Assembly: GCF_032193765.1 (NCBI RefSeq)
Contig: NZ_JAVBIJ010000001.1
Span: 434,001 to 498,000, forward strand
DNA: 64,000 nucleotides
Source of the DNA: Rhodoferax potami
GTDB lineage: Bacteria > Pseudomonadota > Gammaproteobacteria > Burkholderiales > Burkholderiaceae_C
Reading direction: 5' to 3'
Shown: piece after piece, positions 1 through 9,447 of the stretch
How the letters are laid out: each line of letters starts with the position of its first letter
Position numbering within the stretch: the stretch's first letter is position 1
Made by a program: the position numbers and the translations under genes
The notes under the pieces: generated by a model
Told to the model about the DNA's origin: nothing
Database searches by the model: none
What the model saw: only the letters and a program-made list of their open reading frames with translations

Positions 1-875
1 TGCTGAAAGTCGAGGTCCGCGGGCTCAAGGTCGTGGGCGAAACGGCCAAGTCCGTCATCGTGGAGGCCGGTGCTGGCGAAAACTGGCACGACTTCGTGAC
101 CTGGACGCTGGACCAGAACCTGCCGGGCATGGAAAACATGGCCCTGATCCCCGGCACCGTGGGCGCCTCGCCAGTGCAAAACGTGGGCGCTTATGGTGTG
201 GAGCTGCAAGACCGCTTTGACTCGCTGGACGCCATCGACCTGCTGACCGGCCAGGTATTCACCCTGAACGCCGCGCAATGCGCATTTGGCTACCGCGACT
301 CGGTGTTCAAACACGCCAGCAGCGGCGAGGCCGACCTGCACTTACCCCTGGGTCTGAAAGACCGGGCCTTGATCTTACGGGTGCGCTTTGCTCTGCCCAA
401 GGCCTGGAAGCCGGTGCTGGGCTATGCCGATATCGAGCGCAAGATGGCTGAACACGGTGTTACCGAGCCCACCGCCCGCCAGATCTACGACTGGGTGTGC
501 GAGGTGCGCCGCGCCAAGCTGCCGGACCCTGCCGTCATCGGCAACGCCGGCAGTTTCTTCAAAAACCCCACGGTCACCGCCGAACAGTGTGAAGACATCA
601 TCGCCCGCGACCCCAAGGTCGTGCACTACCGGCTGGACAACGGCTCGGTCAAGCTGGCCGCCGGCTGGCTGATCGACTCCTGCGGCTGGAAGGGCAAATC
701 GGTAGGCCAAGCGGGTGTGTACGAAAAGCAGGCGCTGGTGCTGGTGAACCGCGGCGCCGGGGTGGACGGCAACGGCGCCACTGGCGGCGAAGTCATGACC
801 CTGGCCAAAGCCATTCAGACCAGTGTGTACGAGCGTTTCGGCATCATGCTGGAGCCGGAGCCGGTGGTGATCTAA
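1..875 (+). CDS. murB: UDP-N-acetylenolpyruvoylglucosamine reductase (MurB), 5' end outside window
   Basis: MurB reduces UDP-GlcNAc-enolpyruvate to UDP-MurNAc with NADPH and FAD, the second committed step of cytoplasmic peptidoglycan precursor synthesis. The frame is open from base 3, so the gene starts before the window. Visible family features are the FAD-domain stretch GTVGASPVQNVGAYG and the segment GNAGSFFKNP, which carries the catalytic serine region, followed by a normal C-terminus ending LEPEPVVI. About 290 residues are present against roughly 340 for the family, so only the N-terminal FAD-binding start is missing. An internal GTG at 33 is a possible but unlikely start. The next gene follows within 50 bases on the same strand. 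Confidence 0.93.
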   Translation, partial: LKVEVRGLKVVGETAKSVIVEAGAGENWHDFVTWTLDQNLPGMENMALIPGTVGASPVQNVGAYGVELQDRFDSLDAIDLLTGQVFTLNAAQCAFGYRDSVFKHASSGEADLHLPLGLKDRALILRVRFALPKAWKPVLGYADIERKMAEHGVTEPTARQIYDWVCEVRRAKLPDPAVIGNAGSFFKNPTVTAEQCEDIIARDPKVVHYRLDNGSVKLAAGWLIDSCGWKGKSVGQAGVYEKQALVLVNRGAGVDGNGATGGEVMTLAKAIQTSVYERFGIMLEPEPVVI

Positions 876-920
876 ACCCCTGTCTTGCAGTCAGGAGCGC
901 TTAGGGGCTACCCTGTCTGC

Positions 921-1886
921 ATGAAAAACATATTTGTTCTCGGTGGCACCGGCTTTGTCGGGCGCCACGTGGTCCAGAAACTGGTCAAACAGGGGTACAC
1001 CGTCACGGTGGCCACACGGCGCGCCGCCAACGCGCGCGAGCTGCAAACCCTGCCCACTGTCACGGTGGCTGAGCTCAATGTGCACAACCCGGCAGCCTTG
1101 CAGCAGGCGCTGGCCGGGCACGATGCGGTGGTGAACCTGGTGGCCATCTTGCATGGCACCGAGGCCGCTTTCCAAAAGGTGCATGTGGACTTGCCCGCCA
1201 GCTTGGCCCGTGCCGCAGTGGCGGCTGGTGTGCCTCGCGTGGTGCACATCAGCGCGCTGGGCGCCAACCCGCAGCAGCCGGAGGCTGCGCCTTCTCGCTA
1301 CCTGCGCAGCAAGTCGCGGGGCGAGTTGGCCCTAAGCCACCCGGCCTTGGCCGTGTCGGTGCTGCGGCCCAGTGTCATCTTTGGGGCGGAAGACAAGTTC
1401 TTGAACATGTTTGCCAAGCTGCAGCAAGTGTTCCCCTTCATGCCGCTGGCGGGTGCCCATGCGCGCTTTCAGCCAGTGTGGGTGGAAGACGTCGCCACTG
1501 CCGTGGTGCGCCTGGTACAGGCCCGCGCAGCAGCAGGGGTGACTGGCGTGTGGGAGGCCTGTGGCCCACAGGTCTACACCTTGGGCGCACTGGTGCAGGG
1601 CGCTGGCGTGTGGGCCGGCATTGCGGAGGGGCGTGGCCGCCCGGTGATTCCGCTACCCGAATGGGCGGGGCGCCTGCAAGCCGCCATGATGCAGCTTGCC
1701 CCCGGCGAGCCGCTCATGAGCGGCGACAACCTCGACTCGATGAAGGTGGACAACGTGGCCAGCGGCCTGGAGGCAGGTTTGGCCGATCTGGGTATTCAAG
1801 CCGCTGCGCTCGAGCCCATTGCCATGGACTACCTGCAGCGCGGCCTGCCGGGCCACGGCCTGCTAGGCTTGCGCCGCAGGGTCTGA
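921..1886 (+). CDS. NAD(P)-binding complex I NDUFA9-like family protein
   Basis: This 321-residue protein is an atypical short-chain dehydrogenase/epimerase of the NDUFA9-like group common in Burkholderiales. The N-terminal Rossmann fold shows GGTGFVG at residues 6–12, and later the segments HISALGA and LRPSVIFG typical of the group. The ATG at 921 is preferred because the Rossmann strand starts directly after it; an upstream in-frame start at 885 would add twelve unlikely residues. The exact substrate is unknown; relatives are described as ubiquinone-related or complex I assembly-like reductases. Its 3' end overlaps the convergent sensor kinase gene by 24 bases. Confidence 0.8.
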   Translation: MKNIFVLGGTGFVGRHVVQKLVKQGYTVTVATRRAANARELQTLPTVTVAELNVHNPAALQQALAGHDAVVNLVAILHGTEAAFQKVHVDLPASLARAAVAAGVPRVVHISALGANPQQPEAAPSRYLRSKSRGELALSHPALAVSVLRPSVIFGAEDKFLNMFAKLQQVFPFMPLAGAHARFQPVWVEDVATAVVRLVQARAAAGVTGVWEACGPQVYTLGALVQGAGVWAGIAEGRGRPVIPLPEWAGRLQAAMMQLAPGEPLMSGDNLDSMKVDNVASGLEAGLADLGIQAAALEPIAMDYLQRGLPGHGLLGLRRRV

Positions 1887-3800
1887 GGCGGCTGGCAGGG
1901 CTGGCGGGGCGACAGCGAGGCATTTCTGCATGGCTGCTTGCAGCTGGCCGATTTGCACCGGCTTGGTCACAAAGTCATTCACGCCGGCGGCCATGGCTTG
2001 TTCTTTGGCGTCGTTCATCACGTCTGCTGTCAGCACAATGATGGGCACCTGCCCCATCGGGCCCGGCATCGCGCGGATGATGCGGGTGGCGGTCAGCCCG
2101 TCCATCACGGGCATGTGCACATCCATCAGCACCAGGTCAAAGACCTCGCGCTGCGCCGCGTCCACGGCAATCTGGCCGTTCTCGCAAAAGGTGGCCTTGC
2201 AGCCCATTTTGTCGAGCAGGATGCCCACAAACTTGCGGTTCACCGGGTGATCTTCAGCCACCAGCACCCGCAGCGCTTCCAGGGGCGCAGCAGTGCCCGA
2301 CGCAGCTGCCGGTGCGCCAGTGGCAGGTGCATGGGTAGCCGTAGTGGCAGGCAGGGGCTTGAAAAGCGTCTGAATGGCTACTGACATGCCTGCGTTGGGC
2401 GGGGCCGGGCAGGTGGTGAATGGCAGGTGCAAGGTGAACACCGAGCCTTTGCCCGGGGTGCTCTCTACCTCAATGGCGCCGCCCATCATGCGGGCCAGCG
2501 TCTGCGAAATCTCTAGCCCCAGGCCTGTGCCCCCGAACTTGCGGGCCAGCCCGCCGTCCACCTGGTAAAAGCGCTGAAACAGGCGTGAAAGCACATGGTC
2601 GTCCATGCCGATGCCGGTGTCTTCCACCAGAAAGGCCAAGCCTGTGTTGCCGTCGGTGCGCGGGCGGGGCACGATGGTCAGCGTCACACCGCCATGCTCG
2701 GTGAACTTGAGTGCGTTGCTAACCAGGTTGAACAAAATCTGCTTCAGGCGGGTGGCGTCAGCCAGCACCCAAGGGGGCAGGTCTGCTTGCACCACGATAG
2801 AGAACTTCAGTTGCTTTTCTACCGCCAGCGGGTTCATGAGCGCATTCACTTCGCTCAACAGTGCGGCCAGGTGCACAGGCTCGGGGTTCACCGTCATCTT
2901 GCCGGCTTCCAGCGCGGAGACATCCAAAATATCGTTCAGCAGCGTCAGCAAGTGGTTAGCGGACCCCTTGGCGGTCTTGATGTAGTCCACCTGCACAGGG
3001 GTGAGTGGGGTGCTCTCCAGCAGGCTCATCATGCCCAGCATCCCATTAAAGGGGGTGCGCAGCTCGTGGCTCATATTGGCCAGGAACTGGCTTTTGCCGC
3101 GGTTGGCGGCTTCCGCGCGGAAATGCGCTTCGCGCAGCTCGTGGGTCAGGTCTTCCAGGGCTTGGCGCTCTTGTTCCTGGCGGCGTTGGCGCAAGGCCAG
3201 TGCGCCTGCGGCCACCAGCAAAAACAGTAGCTGGGCCAACGTGAGACGGATGATCTCGTCGTTTTGCTGCAGCATCGTCTTGTCCTGGCTCTCCAGCAAT
3301 GCCGCCACTTCAGAGTTGGCCGCAAGGCTCAAAGCCTGCACATCCACCCCGATGGTATTGAACGCCACCAGCAGGGTCGCCAGGTCTTTTTTGTTCAGCG
3401 GGTTGGCTGCCATCACTTGGTCCGCCTGCGCAATCAGGTCGTCCAGGTGGGGCATGGCGGCCTGGTATTCGGCCCGGTGGGTGATCAGCTCGGTCGTCGG
3501 GTTTTCGCGCAGCAGGCTCAGGCGGCTCAAAAACAGGTCATAGCGCAGGGTCAGGTTGTCGGCATCCGGGGCGCCGGGGCGGATTACGCTGGCCTCTAGC
3601 GTCTGGCGGAAGCGCAAAAACTCCCGTTCAAACTGGAACACCAGCGCGGTCACCGAGTCTGCTCGCAGGTCGTTGGCCCGCTCAATGGCCCGCTTCTGGG
3701 TAATCTGCAGACCCAGCAAAACAGCCATGGCCACCGCCAGCACACCCGTGCCGACAGCAAGCCACAGCAGGTAGCGTTTGTTTTTGCCGGAGCCGTTCAA
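1863..3800 (-). CDS. Hybrid sensor histidine kinase with C-terminal receiver domain
   Basis: A membrane-bound 645-residue hybrid kinase. A transmembrane helix near residues 12–30 and a second near 188–205 bracket a helical periplasmic sensor region. A HisKA domain with NMSHELRTPFNG (phospho-acceptor His near 242) is followed by a HATPase_c domain (DTGIGM and GGTGLGLEIS) and a receiver domain with VLVAEDHPVNRK and LMDVHMPVMDG (Asp near 560). The start is TTG at 3800, nine bases after the stop of the upstream periplasmic protein, with AAGGG as a plausible ribosome site. No HPt or DNA-binding partner is adjacent, so the output is unknown. The ligand may be sensed with the co-transcribed periplasmic protein. 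Confidence 0.88.
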   Translation of the reverse strand: MNGSGKNKRYLLWLAVGTGVLAVAMAVLLGLQITQKRAIERANDLRADSVTALVFQFEREFLRFRQTLEASVIRPGAPDADNLTLRYDLFLSRLSLLRENPTTELITHRAEYQAAMPHLDDLIAQADQVMAANPLNKKDLATLLVAFNTIGVDVQALSLAANSEVAALLESQDKTMLQQNDEIIRLTLAQLLFLLVAAGALALRQRRQEQERQALEDLTHELREAHFRAEAANRGKSQFLANMSHELRTPFNGMLGMMSLLESTPLTPVQVDYIKTAKGSANHLLTLLNDILDVSALEAGKMTVNPEPVHLAALLSEVNALMNPLAVEKQLKFSIVVQADLPPWVLADATRLKQILFNLVSNALKFTEHGGVTLTIVPRPRTDGNTGLAFLVEDTGIGMDDHVLSRLFQRFYQVDGGLARKFGGTGLGLEISQTLARMMGGAIEVESTPGKGSVFTLHLPFTTCPAPPNAGMSVAIQTLFKPLPATTATHAPATGAPAAASGTAAPLEALRVLVAEDHPVNRKFVGILLDKMGCKATFCENGQIAVDAAQREVFDLVLMDVHMPVMDGLTATRIIRAMPGPMGQVPIIVLTADVMNDAKEQAMAAGVNDFVTKPVQIGQLQAAMQKCLAVAPPALPAASDPAAQA

Positions 3801-3809
3801 CGGGTGCCC

Positions 3810-4316
3810 TTAATCCACTGCAATTGACTTCAATTGCCAAGCCGAGCGCTCGTAATACACGTTGGAGCGCAGCTCTGCCTTGGTGTCAAACGGGTAGACG
3901 ATGAACAGCGGTCCCTTCGTGCGCACCGGGATGGCTTGGTCGTTCATCTGGTGGGCCACGATCACGTCAAACTTGGCGGCGTCGTCAAATGGAATACTGG
4001 TCTGGTAGTCGTTCAGCGCCGCGGCTTTGAGTGTGGTGCCGCTGGCTTTGGCCGCAGCCAGCACGTCGCGCAGCAGGGGGCCTTTGAATTTGATCGGGTT
4101 TTTGTCCCAAGGCGTTTTGGTGCTGAAGGTCTGCTGGGGCAGCTTTTCCAGCATGGCCAAGTCGAAGGCGGCGCCTTCTGCACTGTTCTTGTCAGCCACT
4201 TTGCCGGTGATGGTCAAGATCACCTTGCCCTTGGCGGGCTCCAAGGCGTGAGCAGCCGGCAGGGCTGCCATCCATACCAAAGCTGCGGCAATGAGGGGGC
4301 GTCTGGCAATAGTCAT
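3810..4316 (-). CDS. Secreted molybdopterin-oxidoreductase-fold-like periplasmic protein
   Basis: A 168-residue protein with a clear signal peptide (MTIARRPLIAAALVWMAALPAAHA). The mature part (LTITGKVADKN, FKGPLLRDVLAAA, NDYQTSIPFDD, FIVYPFDTKAELRSNVYYERSAWQL) resembles short periplasmic proteins annotated as molybdopterin-dependent oxidoreductase-like. It is too small to be a full enzyme and I see no cofactor cysteine, so a sensing or binding role is more likely than catalysis. An AAGGAG ribosome site lies seven bases before the ATG. The sensor kinase gene follows after nine bases, so the two are almost certainly co-transcribed and this may be its periplasmic input protein (inference). Confidence 0.7.
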   Translation of the reverse strand: MTIARRPLIAAALVWMAALPAAHALEPAKGKVILTITGKVADKNSAEGAAFDLAMLEKLPQQTFSTKTPWDKNPIKFKGPLLRDVLAAAKASGTTLKAAALNDYQTSIPFDDAAKFDVIVAHQMNDQAIPVRTKGPLFIVYPFDTKAELRSNVYYERSAWQLKSIAVD

Positions 4317-4462
4317 CCTGAAACTCCTTGTATGAATGGGTGGCCGAAGTGTAATCCACTAGTTGTATGTTTTTCAATCAAATCGGCAACTTTGTTGTAT
4401 TTACAACTTGTGGTGCATCCGTTTGTGATTCATGCGAGCAGGGTTTTAGGTTTTGAAGCCGT

Positions 4463-4502
4463 AAAAAAAGCCCGCCAAGCTTTCACTTGGCGGGCTTTTT
4501 TG
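4463..4502 (-). terminator. Bidirectional intrinsic terminator between argG and the kinase operon
   Basis: An 11-bp perfect stem (AGCCCGCCAAG at 4469–4479 against 4486–4496) with a six-base loop is flanked by an A-run on the left and a T-run on the right, so it can end transcription from either strand. It sits just 3' of argG, its main client. Confidence 0.9.
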
Positions 4503-4515
4503 ATGTTGAGCCGGT

Positions 4516-5901
<1,386 letters not shown>

Positions 5902-5917
5902 TAAATCGCTCTGCGGA

Positions 5918-6250
5918 TTAACCGAAGTGGCAGATGTAGTGGTAAGCCTCAAAGCCCTCGGTCACGCGGATCTGGAACTTGGCGTTGCCGGGCACGTTGA
6001 ACTTGTCGCCTTCGCCGCTGGTCACCCACACGTCAGAGCCGTCGAGCTTGTAGTCGCAGCTGCCGCCCACGCATTCCATGATTTCAGGGGCGCCGGTGTT
6101 GAAGGTGAGGGTGGCGGGCAGGATGACGCCGACCGACTTTTTGGTGCCGTCAGCCAGGGTGAAGCCGTGGCTCACGCACTTGCCGTCGAAGTACACATTG
6201 GCTTTGGTGGTGACGGAAACGTTGTCAAAGTGGGTCGTGGTCATGGTCAA
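5918..6250 (-). CDS. ppnP: Pyrimidine/purine nucleoside phosphorylase (PpnP)
   Basis: A 110-residue single-domain cupin-fold enzyme of the PpnP (YaiE, DUF1255) family, which phosphorolyses nucleosides to free base and ribose-1-phosphate. Family features are FDGKCVSHGFTLADGTKKSVGVILPATLTF, GSCDYKLDG, and the C-terminal GEGDKFNVPGNAKFQIR…YICHF. Length agrees with the family (about 94–110). Two starts are possible, at 6250 and 6244 (MTM); neither has an obvious ribosome site. It lies upstream of argG on the same strand but 70 bases away, with a repeat in between. Confidence 0.92.
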   Translation of the reverse strand: MTMTTTHFDNVSVTTKANVYFDGKCVSHGFTLADGTKKSVGVILPATLTFNTGAPEIMECVGGSCDYKLDGSDVWVTSGEGDKFNVPGNAKFQIRVTEGFEAYHYICHFG

Positions 6251-6318
6251 ACGTGGAAAAGTAAAGAGAAGAGGGCGGTGCCCCGCGCGCTAAAGCGCAG
6301 CAGGGCAAAGGCAGGATT

Positions 6319-6669
6319 TTAGGCCACCCGGCTTTGAAAGGCCGCGTCCGAGAAGCCCACGGTCACGGTGCCGTCGGCCCACACCACCACCGGCCGCTTG
6401 ATGACGCTGGCATTGGCCAGCATGAGCTGGGCGGCCGAGGTGGCGTCCACCACGGCGGCTTGGGTGGCCTCGTCCAGCTTGCGCCAGGTGGTGCCTTTGC
6501 GGTTCACCAGCGTTTCCCAGCCCACGGCGCGTATCCAGCCGGGTAGCAGGTCGGCGGGAACGCCATGCTTTTTGAAGTCATGAAACTCGTGGGTGACATG
6601 GTGCTCGGTCAGCCAGGTGCGGGCCTTTTTCACCGTGTCGCAGTTGGGGATGCCGTAAAGAATGGTCAT
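6319..6669 (-). CDS. ArsC/Spx-family reductase (YffB-like)
   Basis: A 116-residue thioredoxin-fold protein of the ArsC/Spx/YffB family. The N-terminus MTILYGIPNCDTVKKARTWL has the single active-site-type Cys10 in the GIPNCDTVKKAR motif, followed by FHDFKKHGV, WETLVNRKGTTWRKL and IKRPVVV, all typical of the family. The true function of this branch is unsettled; arsenate reduction is not implied because no ars genes are nearby. The ATG at 6669 is chosen because it opens the thioredoxin fold exactly. It is divergent from folC with under 50 bases between starts, so their promoters must overlap. Confidence 0.88.
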   Translation of the reverse strand: MTILYGIPNCDTVKKARTWLTEHHVTHEFHDFKKHGVPADLLPGWIRAVGWETLVNRKGTTWRKLDEATQAAVVDATSAAQLMLANASVIKRPVVVWADGTVTVGFSDAAFQSRVA

Positions 6670-6717
6670 CCCTCTATTGTGGCAGTGCATTGCCGGTGGG
6701 CGACAATGGCGCCCGCT

Positions 6718-8076
6718 ATGGAACACACATCCGCTACCTCCCCGTCTTTGCTTCACCCTACCGCGCAATCTTCTCTGGCCGACTGGCTGGCCTACATCGA
6801 GTCCATGCACCCCAAGGGCATCAACGGCATTGAGCTGGGGCTGGGCAAAGTGCAAGAGGTAGCCAAGCGCCTCGGGCTGCGGTTTGACTGCCCGGTGTTT
6901 ACGGTAGCAGGCACTAACGGCAAGGGCTCCACCTGTGCCATGCTGGAAAGCATCCTCGGGCAGGCCGGGTACAAGACGGGGGTGTACACCTCGCCCCACC
7001 TGGTGCACTTTGAGGAGCGCATGCGTCTGCTCGGAGAGGCGGCGCCTGCTACTAAATTTGTAGCTGCCTTCGCAGAGGTGGAGAGCGCCAGGTGCCAAAA
7101 AGGCTCTGAAATCGCGCTCACCTATTTTGAATTCACCACGCTGGCCATTCTGTGGGCGCTGTCCCAGGAGGGGCTGGACGCCGTCATTCTGGAAGTGGGC
7201 TTGGGCGGGCGGCTGGATGCGGTCAACATCATCGACACCGACTGCGCCATCATCACCAGCATCGACTTGGACCACATGGAGCTGCTGGGCCCCGACCGCG
7301 AGTCCATTGGCCGCGAGAAGGCCGGCATCATGCGCACCGGCCGTCCGGTGATCGTTAGTGACCCGGTGCCGCCACAAAGCGTGTTGGACCGCGCGCTGGA
7401 GATTGGCGCCGACCTGTGGCAGGTGGGCACGGATTTCAATGTGTCTGGCGACAAGCAGCAGTGGGGCTGGGCCGGACGCGGGCGCCGCTACAGCGGCTTG
7501 GCCTATCCGGCGCTGCGCGGCGCCAACCAGCTGGTCAACGCCTCGGGCGTGCTGGCCGCACTGACTGCCATGCGCGAGCGCCTGCCGGTCACCGCGCAAG
7601 CGGTGCGCAACGGGATGGCTTTTGTGGAGCTGCCCGGGCGCTTCCAGATCATTCCCGGCCAGCCCAGCCTGGTGCTGGACGTGGCGCACAACCCGCACTC
7701 GGTGGCGGCACTGGCGGCCAACCTGGATGCCATGGGCTTCTTCCCCACTACCCACGCCATTTTTGGCGCCATGGCCGACAAAGACTTGGCGCCCATGCTG
7801 GCCAAGGTCGGCCCCATGATTGACCGCTGGTATTTCACCGACCTGCCCAGCCCGCGTGCCGCCAGCGGCGCCAGCCTGCAGGCCCAGTGGCAAGCCCAAA
7901 ACACCCGCAAAGACGCATCGGCCACCACCCATGCAGACCCCATGCAGGCGCTGGACGCTGCCATAGCCGCGGCAGACCCCGCTGATAGAATCGTGGTCTT
8001 TGGGTCGTTCTACACCGTGGGCGGCGTTCTGCAACAGGGCACACCACGCCTGCAAGCCAAACATCTGAACCCTTAA
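6718..8076 (+). CDS. folC: Bifunctional dihydrofolate synthase/folylpolyglutamate synthase
   Basis: FolC adds glutamate to dihydropteroate and then extends the polyglutamate tail of folates. It is a Mur-ligase-fold enzyme: P-loop TVAGTNGKGSTCAML near residues 62–76, YTSPHL, and FDAVILEVGLGGRLDAVNI-like segment, then the C-terminal domain with LDVAHNPHSV. The 452 residues fit the family. The start could be ATG 6718 or in-frame ATG 6706; the GGTGGG upstream of 6706 makes that possible. It heads the folC–SPOR–cvpA–purF–metZ run also seen in pseudomonads. Codons near 7048–7070 are unusually AT-rich and match the interspersed repeat. Confidence 0.94.
   Translation: MEHTSATSPSLLHPTAQSSLADWLAYIESMHPKGINGIELGLGKVQEVAKRLGLRFDCPVFTVAGTNGKGSTCAMLESILGQAGYKTGVYTSPHLVHFEERMRLLGEAAPATKFVAAFAEVESARCQKGSEIALTYFEFTTLAILWALSQEGLDAVILEVGLGGRLDAVNIIDTDCAIITSIDLDHMELLGPDRESIGREKAGIMRTGRPVIVSDPVPPQSVLDRALEIGADLWQVGTDFNVSGDKQQWGWAGRGRRYSGLAYPALRGANQLVNASGVLAALTAMRERLPVTAQAVRNGMAFVELPGRFQIIPGQPSLVLDVAHNPHSVAALAANLDAMGFFPTTHAIFGAMADKDLAPMLAKVGPMIDRWYFTDLPSPRAASGASLQAQWQAQNTRKDASATTHADPMQALDAAIAAADPADRIVVFGSFYTVGGVLQQGTPRLQAKHLNP
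7048..7100 (-). repeat. Interspersed repeat copy within folC coding sequence (probable)
   Basis: The stretch GCTACTAAATTTGTAGCTGC (7048–7067) is the palindromic right block of the interspersed repeat in reverse orientation. It is followed by a weaker match to the rest (CGCAGAGG, AGAGCGCCAGGTGCC). It is translated in frame as ATKFVAAFAEVESAR in a variable loop of FolC. The AT-rich codons GCT ACT AAA TTT GTA GCT are unlike the surrounding gene. Confidence 0.55.
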
Positions 8077-8087
8077 GTCTTCCGCTC

Positions 8088-8936
8088 ATGGCCTTTTTCA
8101 AGTTTCGCAAAGGTGGCGACGAACAGCCCACCCCACCCACCGCGTCAGAGAGCGTAGAGGCCATGCGCAAGCGCGCACGCCACCGCTTGGTGGGTGCTGC
8201 TGTGCTGGTGCTGATCGGCGTGGTCGGCTTCCCGCTGCTGTTTGACAGCCAGCCGCGCCCGATTGCCGTAGACATTCCGATCGAGATTCCGGACAAAGGC
8301 AAAGTGCGTCCCTTAGGTGCCCCCGCGATACCCGCTGCGACCCAGTCCAGCGGTGTGGTGATCGAAGAACGCGAGGAGCCTGCAGCGCCAGCGGCCAGCA
8401 CCCCGGCGCCCAAAGCGGCCGAGACCAAGGTAGCCGTCGCCAAGCCGGAGCCCAAACCCGAGCCCAAGCCACCTGCTGTGAAGCCAGAGCCCAAGCCGGA
8501 GCCCAAGGCTGAGGCAAAACCAGAGCCTAAGCCCGAGCCTAAAGCCGAACCCAAGCCAGCGGCCAAACCCGCCGAAAAAGCAGCGGATAAGCCCGCTGAC
8601 AAAGCTGCCGCCGAGGCCGCCAAGGCCCAGGCCTTGTTGGATGGCAAGGCGCCAAGCGATGTGAAAGCAACCGAAAAACCGAGCGACAAGAAGCCTGCTG
8701 CGGACGCCGGCCGGTTTGTAGTGCAAGTGGGCGCCTACAACGAGACTGCCAAGTTGCAGGAAGCTCGCTCCAAGGTCGAAAAAGCCGGCTTTAAAACCTA
8801 TACCCAGGTGGTGGGCGCCAAAGAGAGCCAGCGCACCCGTGTGCGGATTGGCCCGTTTGCCAGCAAGGCAGATGCGCAAAAAGCCGCCGACAAGCTTAAA
8901 AAGTTGAACCTGCCTGCTGCCATTCTGGAGCTGTAA
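8088..8936 (+). CDS. SPOR domain-containing membrane protein (DedD-like)
   Basis: A 282-residue inner-membrane protein. A short cytoplasmic N-terminus is followed by a transmembrane helix (about residues 29–47, LVGAAVLVLIGVVGFPLLF). A long periplasmic linker of lysine–proline–glutamate repeats (about residues 105–195) is followed by a C-terminal SPOR domain (about residues 203–282, starting GRFVVQVGAYNE) that binds denuded glycan strands at division septa. This architecture matches DedD/FtsN-type proteins and its position between folC and cvpA matches dedD in gammaproteobacteria. The KPEP repeats make the DNA low-complexity but in frame. Confidence 0.88.
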   Translation: MAFFKFRKGGDEQPTPPTASESVEAMRKRARHRLVGAAVLVLIGVVGFPLLFDSQPRPIAVDIPIEIPDKGKVRPLGAPAIPAATQSSGVVIEEREEPAAPAASTPAPKAAETKVAVAKPEPKPEPKPPAVKPEPKPEPKAEAKPEPKPEPKAEPKPAAKPAEKAADKPADKAAAEAAKAQALLDGKAPSDVKATEKPSDKKPAADAGRFVVQVGAYNETAKLQEARSKVEKAGFKTYTQVVGAKESQRTRVRIGPFASKADAQKAADKLKKLNLPAAILEL

Positions 8937-8948
8937 AGCGAGCCCGCC

Positions 8949-9437
8949 ATGCCCACTGTGGACTGGATTTTTCTGGCTGTGTTGTTGGTCTCGCTGGTCG
9001 TTGGCGCTTGGCGGGGCTTGGTGTTTGAGGTGCTGTCGGTCCTGAGCTGGGCCGCTGCGTTTGTGTTGGCGCAGTGGTTTGCGCCCGATGTGGCGGCGCA
9101 CCTGTCGATGTCCGGGGCCGGCGAGCCGATCCGCTATGCCGCTGGCTTTGTGATTGTTTTTGTGGCGTCTATTTTTGCGGGAGGCTTGGTGGCCTTTCTG
9201 CTCAAGAAATTGGTAGCAGCGGTGGGTTTGCGCCCGGCAGACCGCATGCTGGGGGCGGGTTTTGGACTGGTGCGCGGTGTGCTGCTGCTGTTGGCGGTGA
9301 CCGTGGTGGTGGGTATGACGCCGCTGCACACCAGTGTCTGGTGGACAGAAGCCTCCGGCCCGCAGCTGACCGGCATGGTCCTCAAAGGCTTAAAGCCTTT
9401 GCTACCGCAAGATTTTGGCAAGTATTTACCTGAGTGA
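8949..9437 (+). CDS. cvpA: CvpA family membrane protein
   Basis: A 162-residue integral membrane protein with four hydrophobic segments (about residues 4–20, 28–46, 62–84 and 103–120). It matches CvpA (named for colicin V production in E. coli; the native role is linked to envelope integrity). The opening VDWIFLAVLLVSLVVGAWRGLVFEVLSVLSW is typical of the family. It starts 12 bases after the SPOR gene and ends 10 bases before purF, the conserved cvpA–purF arrangement, indicating one transcript. Confidence 0.92.
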   Translation: MPTVDWIFLAVLLVSLVVGAWRGLVFEVLSVLSWAAAFVLAQWFAPDVAAHLSMSGAGEPIRYAAGFVIVFVASIFAGGLVAFLLKKLVAAVGLRPADRMLGAGFGLVRGVLLLLAVTVVVGMTPLHTSVWWTEASGPQLTGMVLKGLKPLLPQDFGKYLPE

Positions 9438-9447
9438 GTGAAACCCT

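Noticed and set aside
4350..4415. AT-rich palindromes (GTTGTA-AA-TACAAC on the minus strand) upstream of the secreted protein gene, considered as a riboswitch or operator
   Set aside because: Symmetry is real but short, with no matching site elsewhere and no known regulator to assign; not listed as a feature.
6670..8064. Long minus-strand extension upstream of the ArsC-like gene across folC
   Set aside because: The real product starts at ATG 6669 with the family N-terminus; the extension is the antisense shadow of folC.
8440..8600. Tandem DNA repeat in the SPOR gene
   Set aside because: This is the codon pattern of a Lys-Pro-Glu linker, normal for SPOR proteins; unit length and sequence vary and the frame is preserved.
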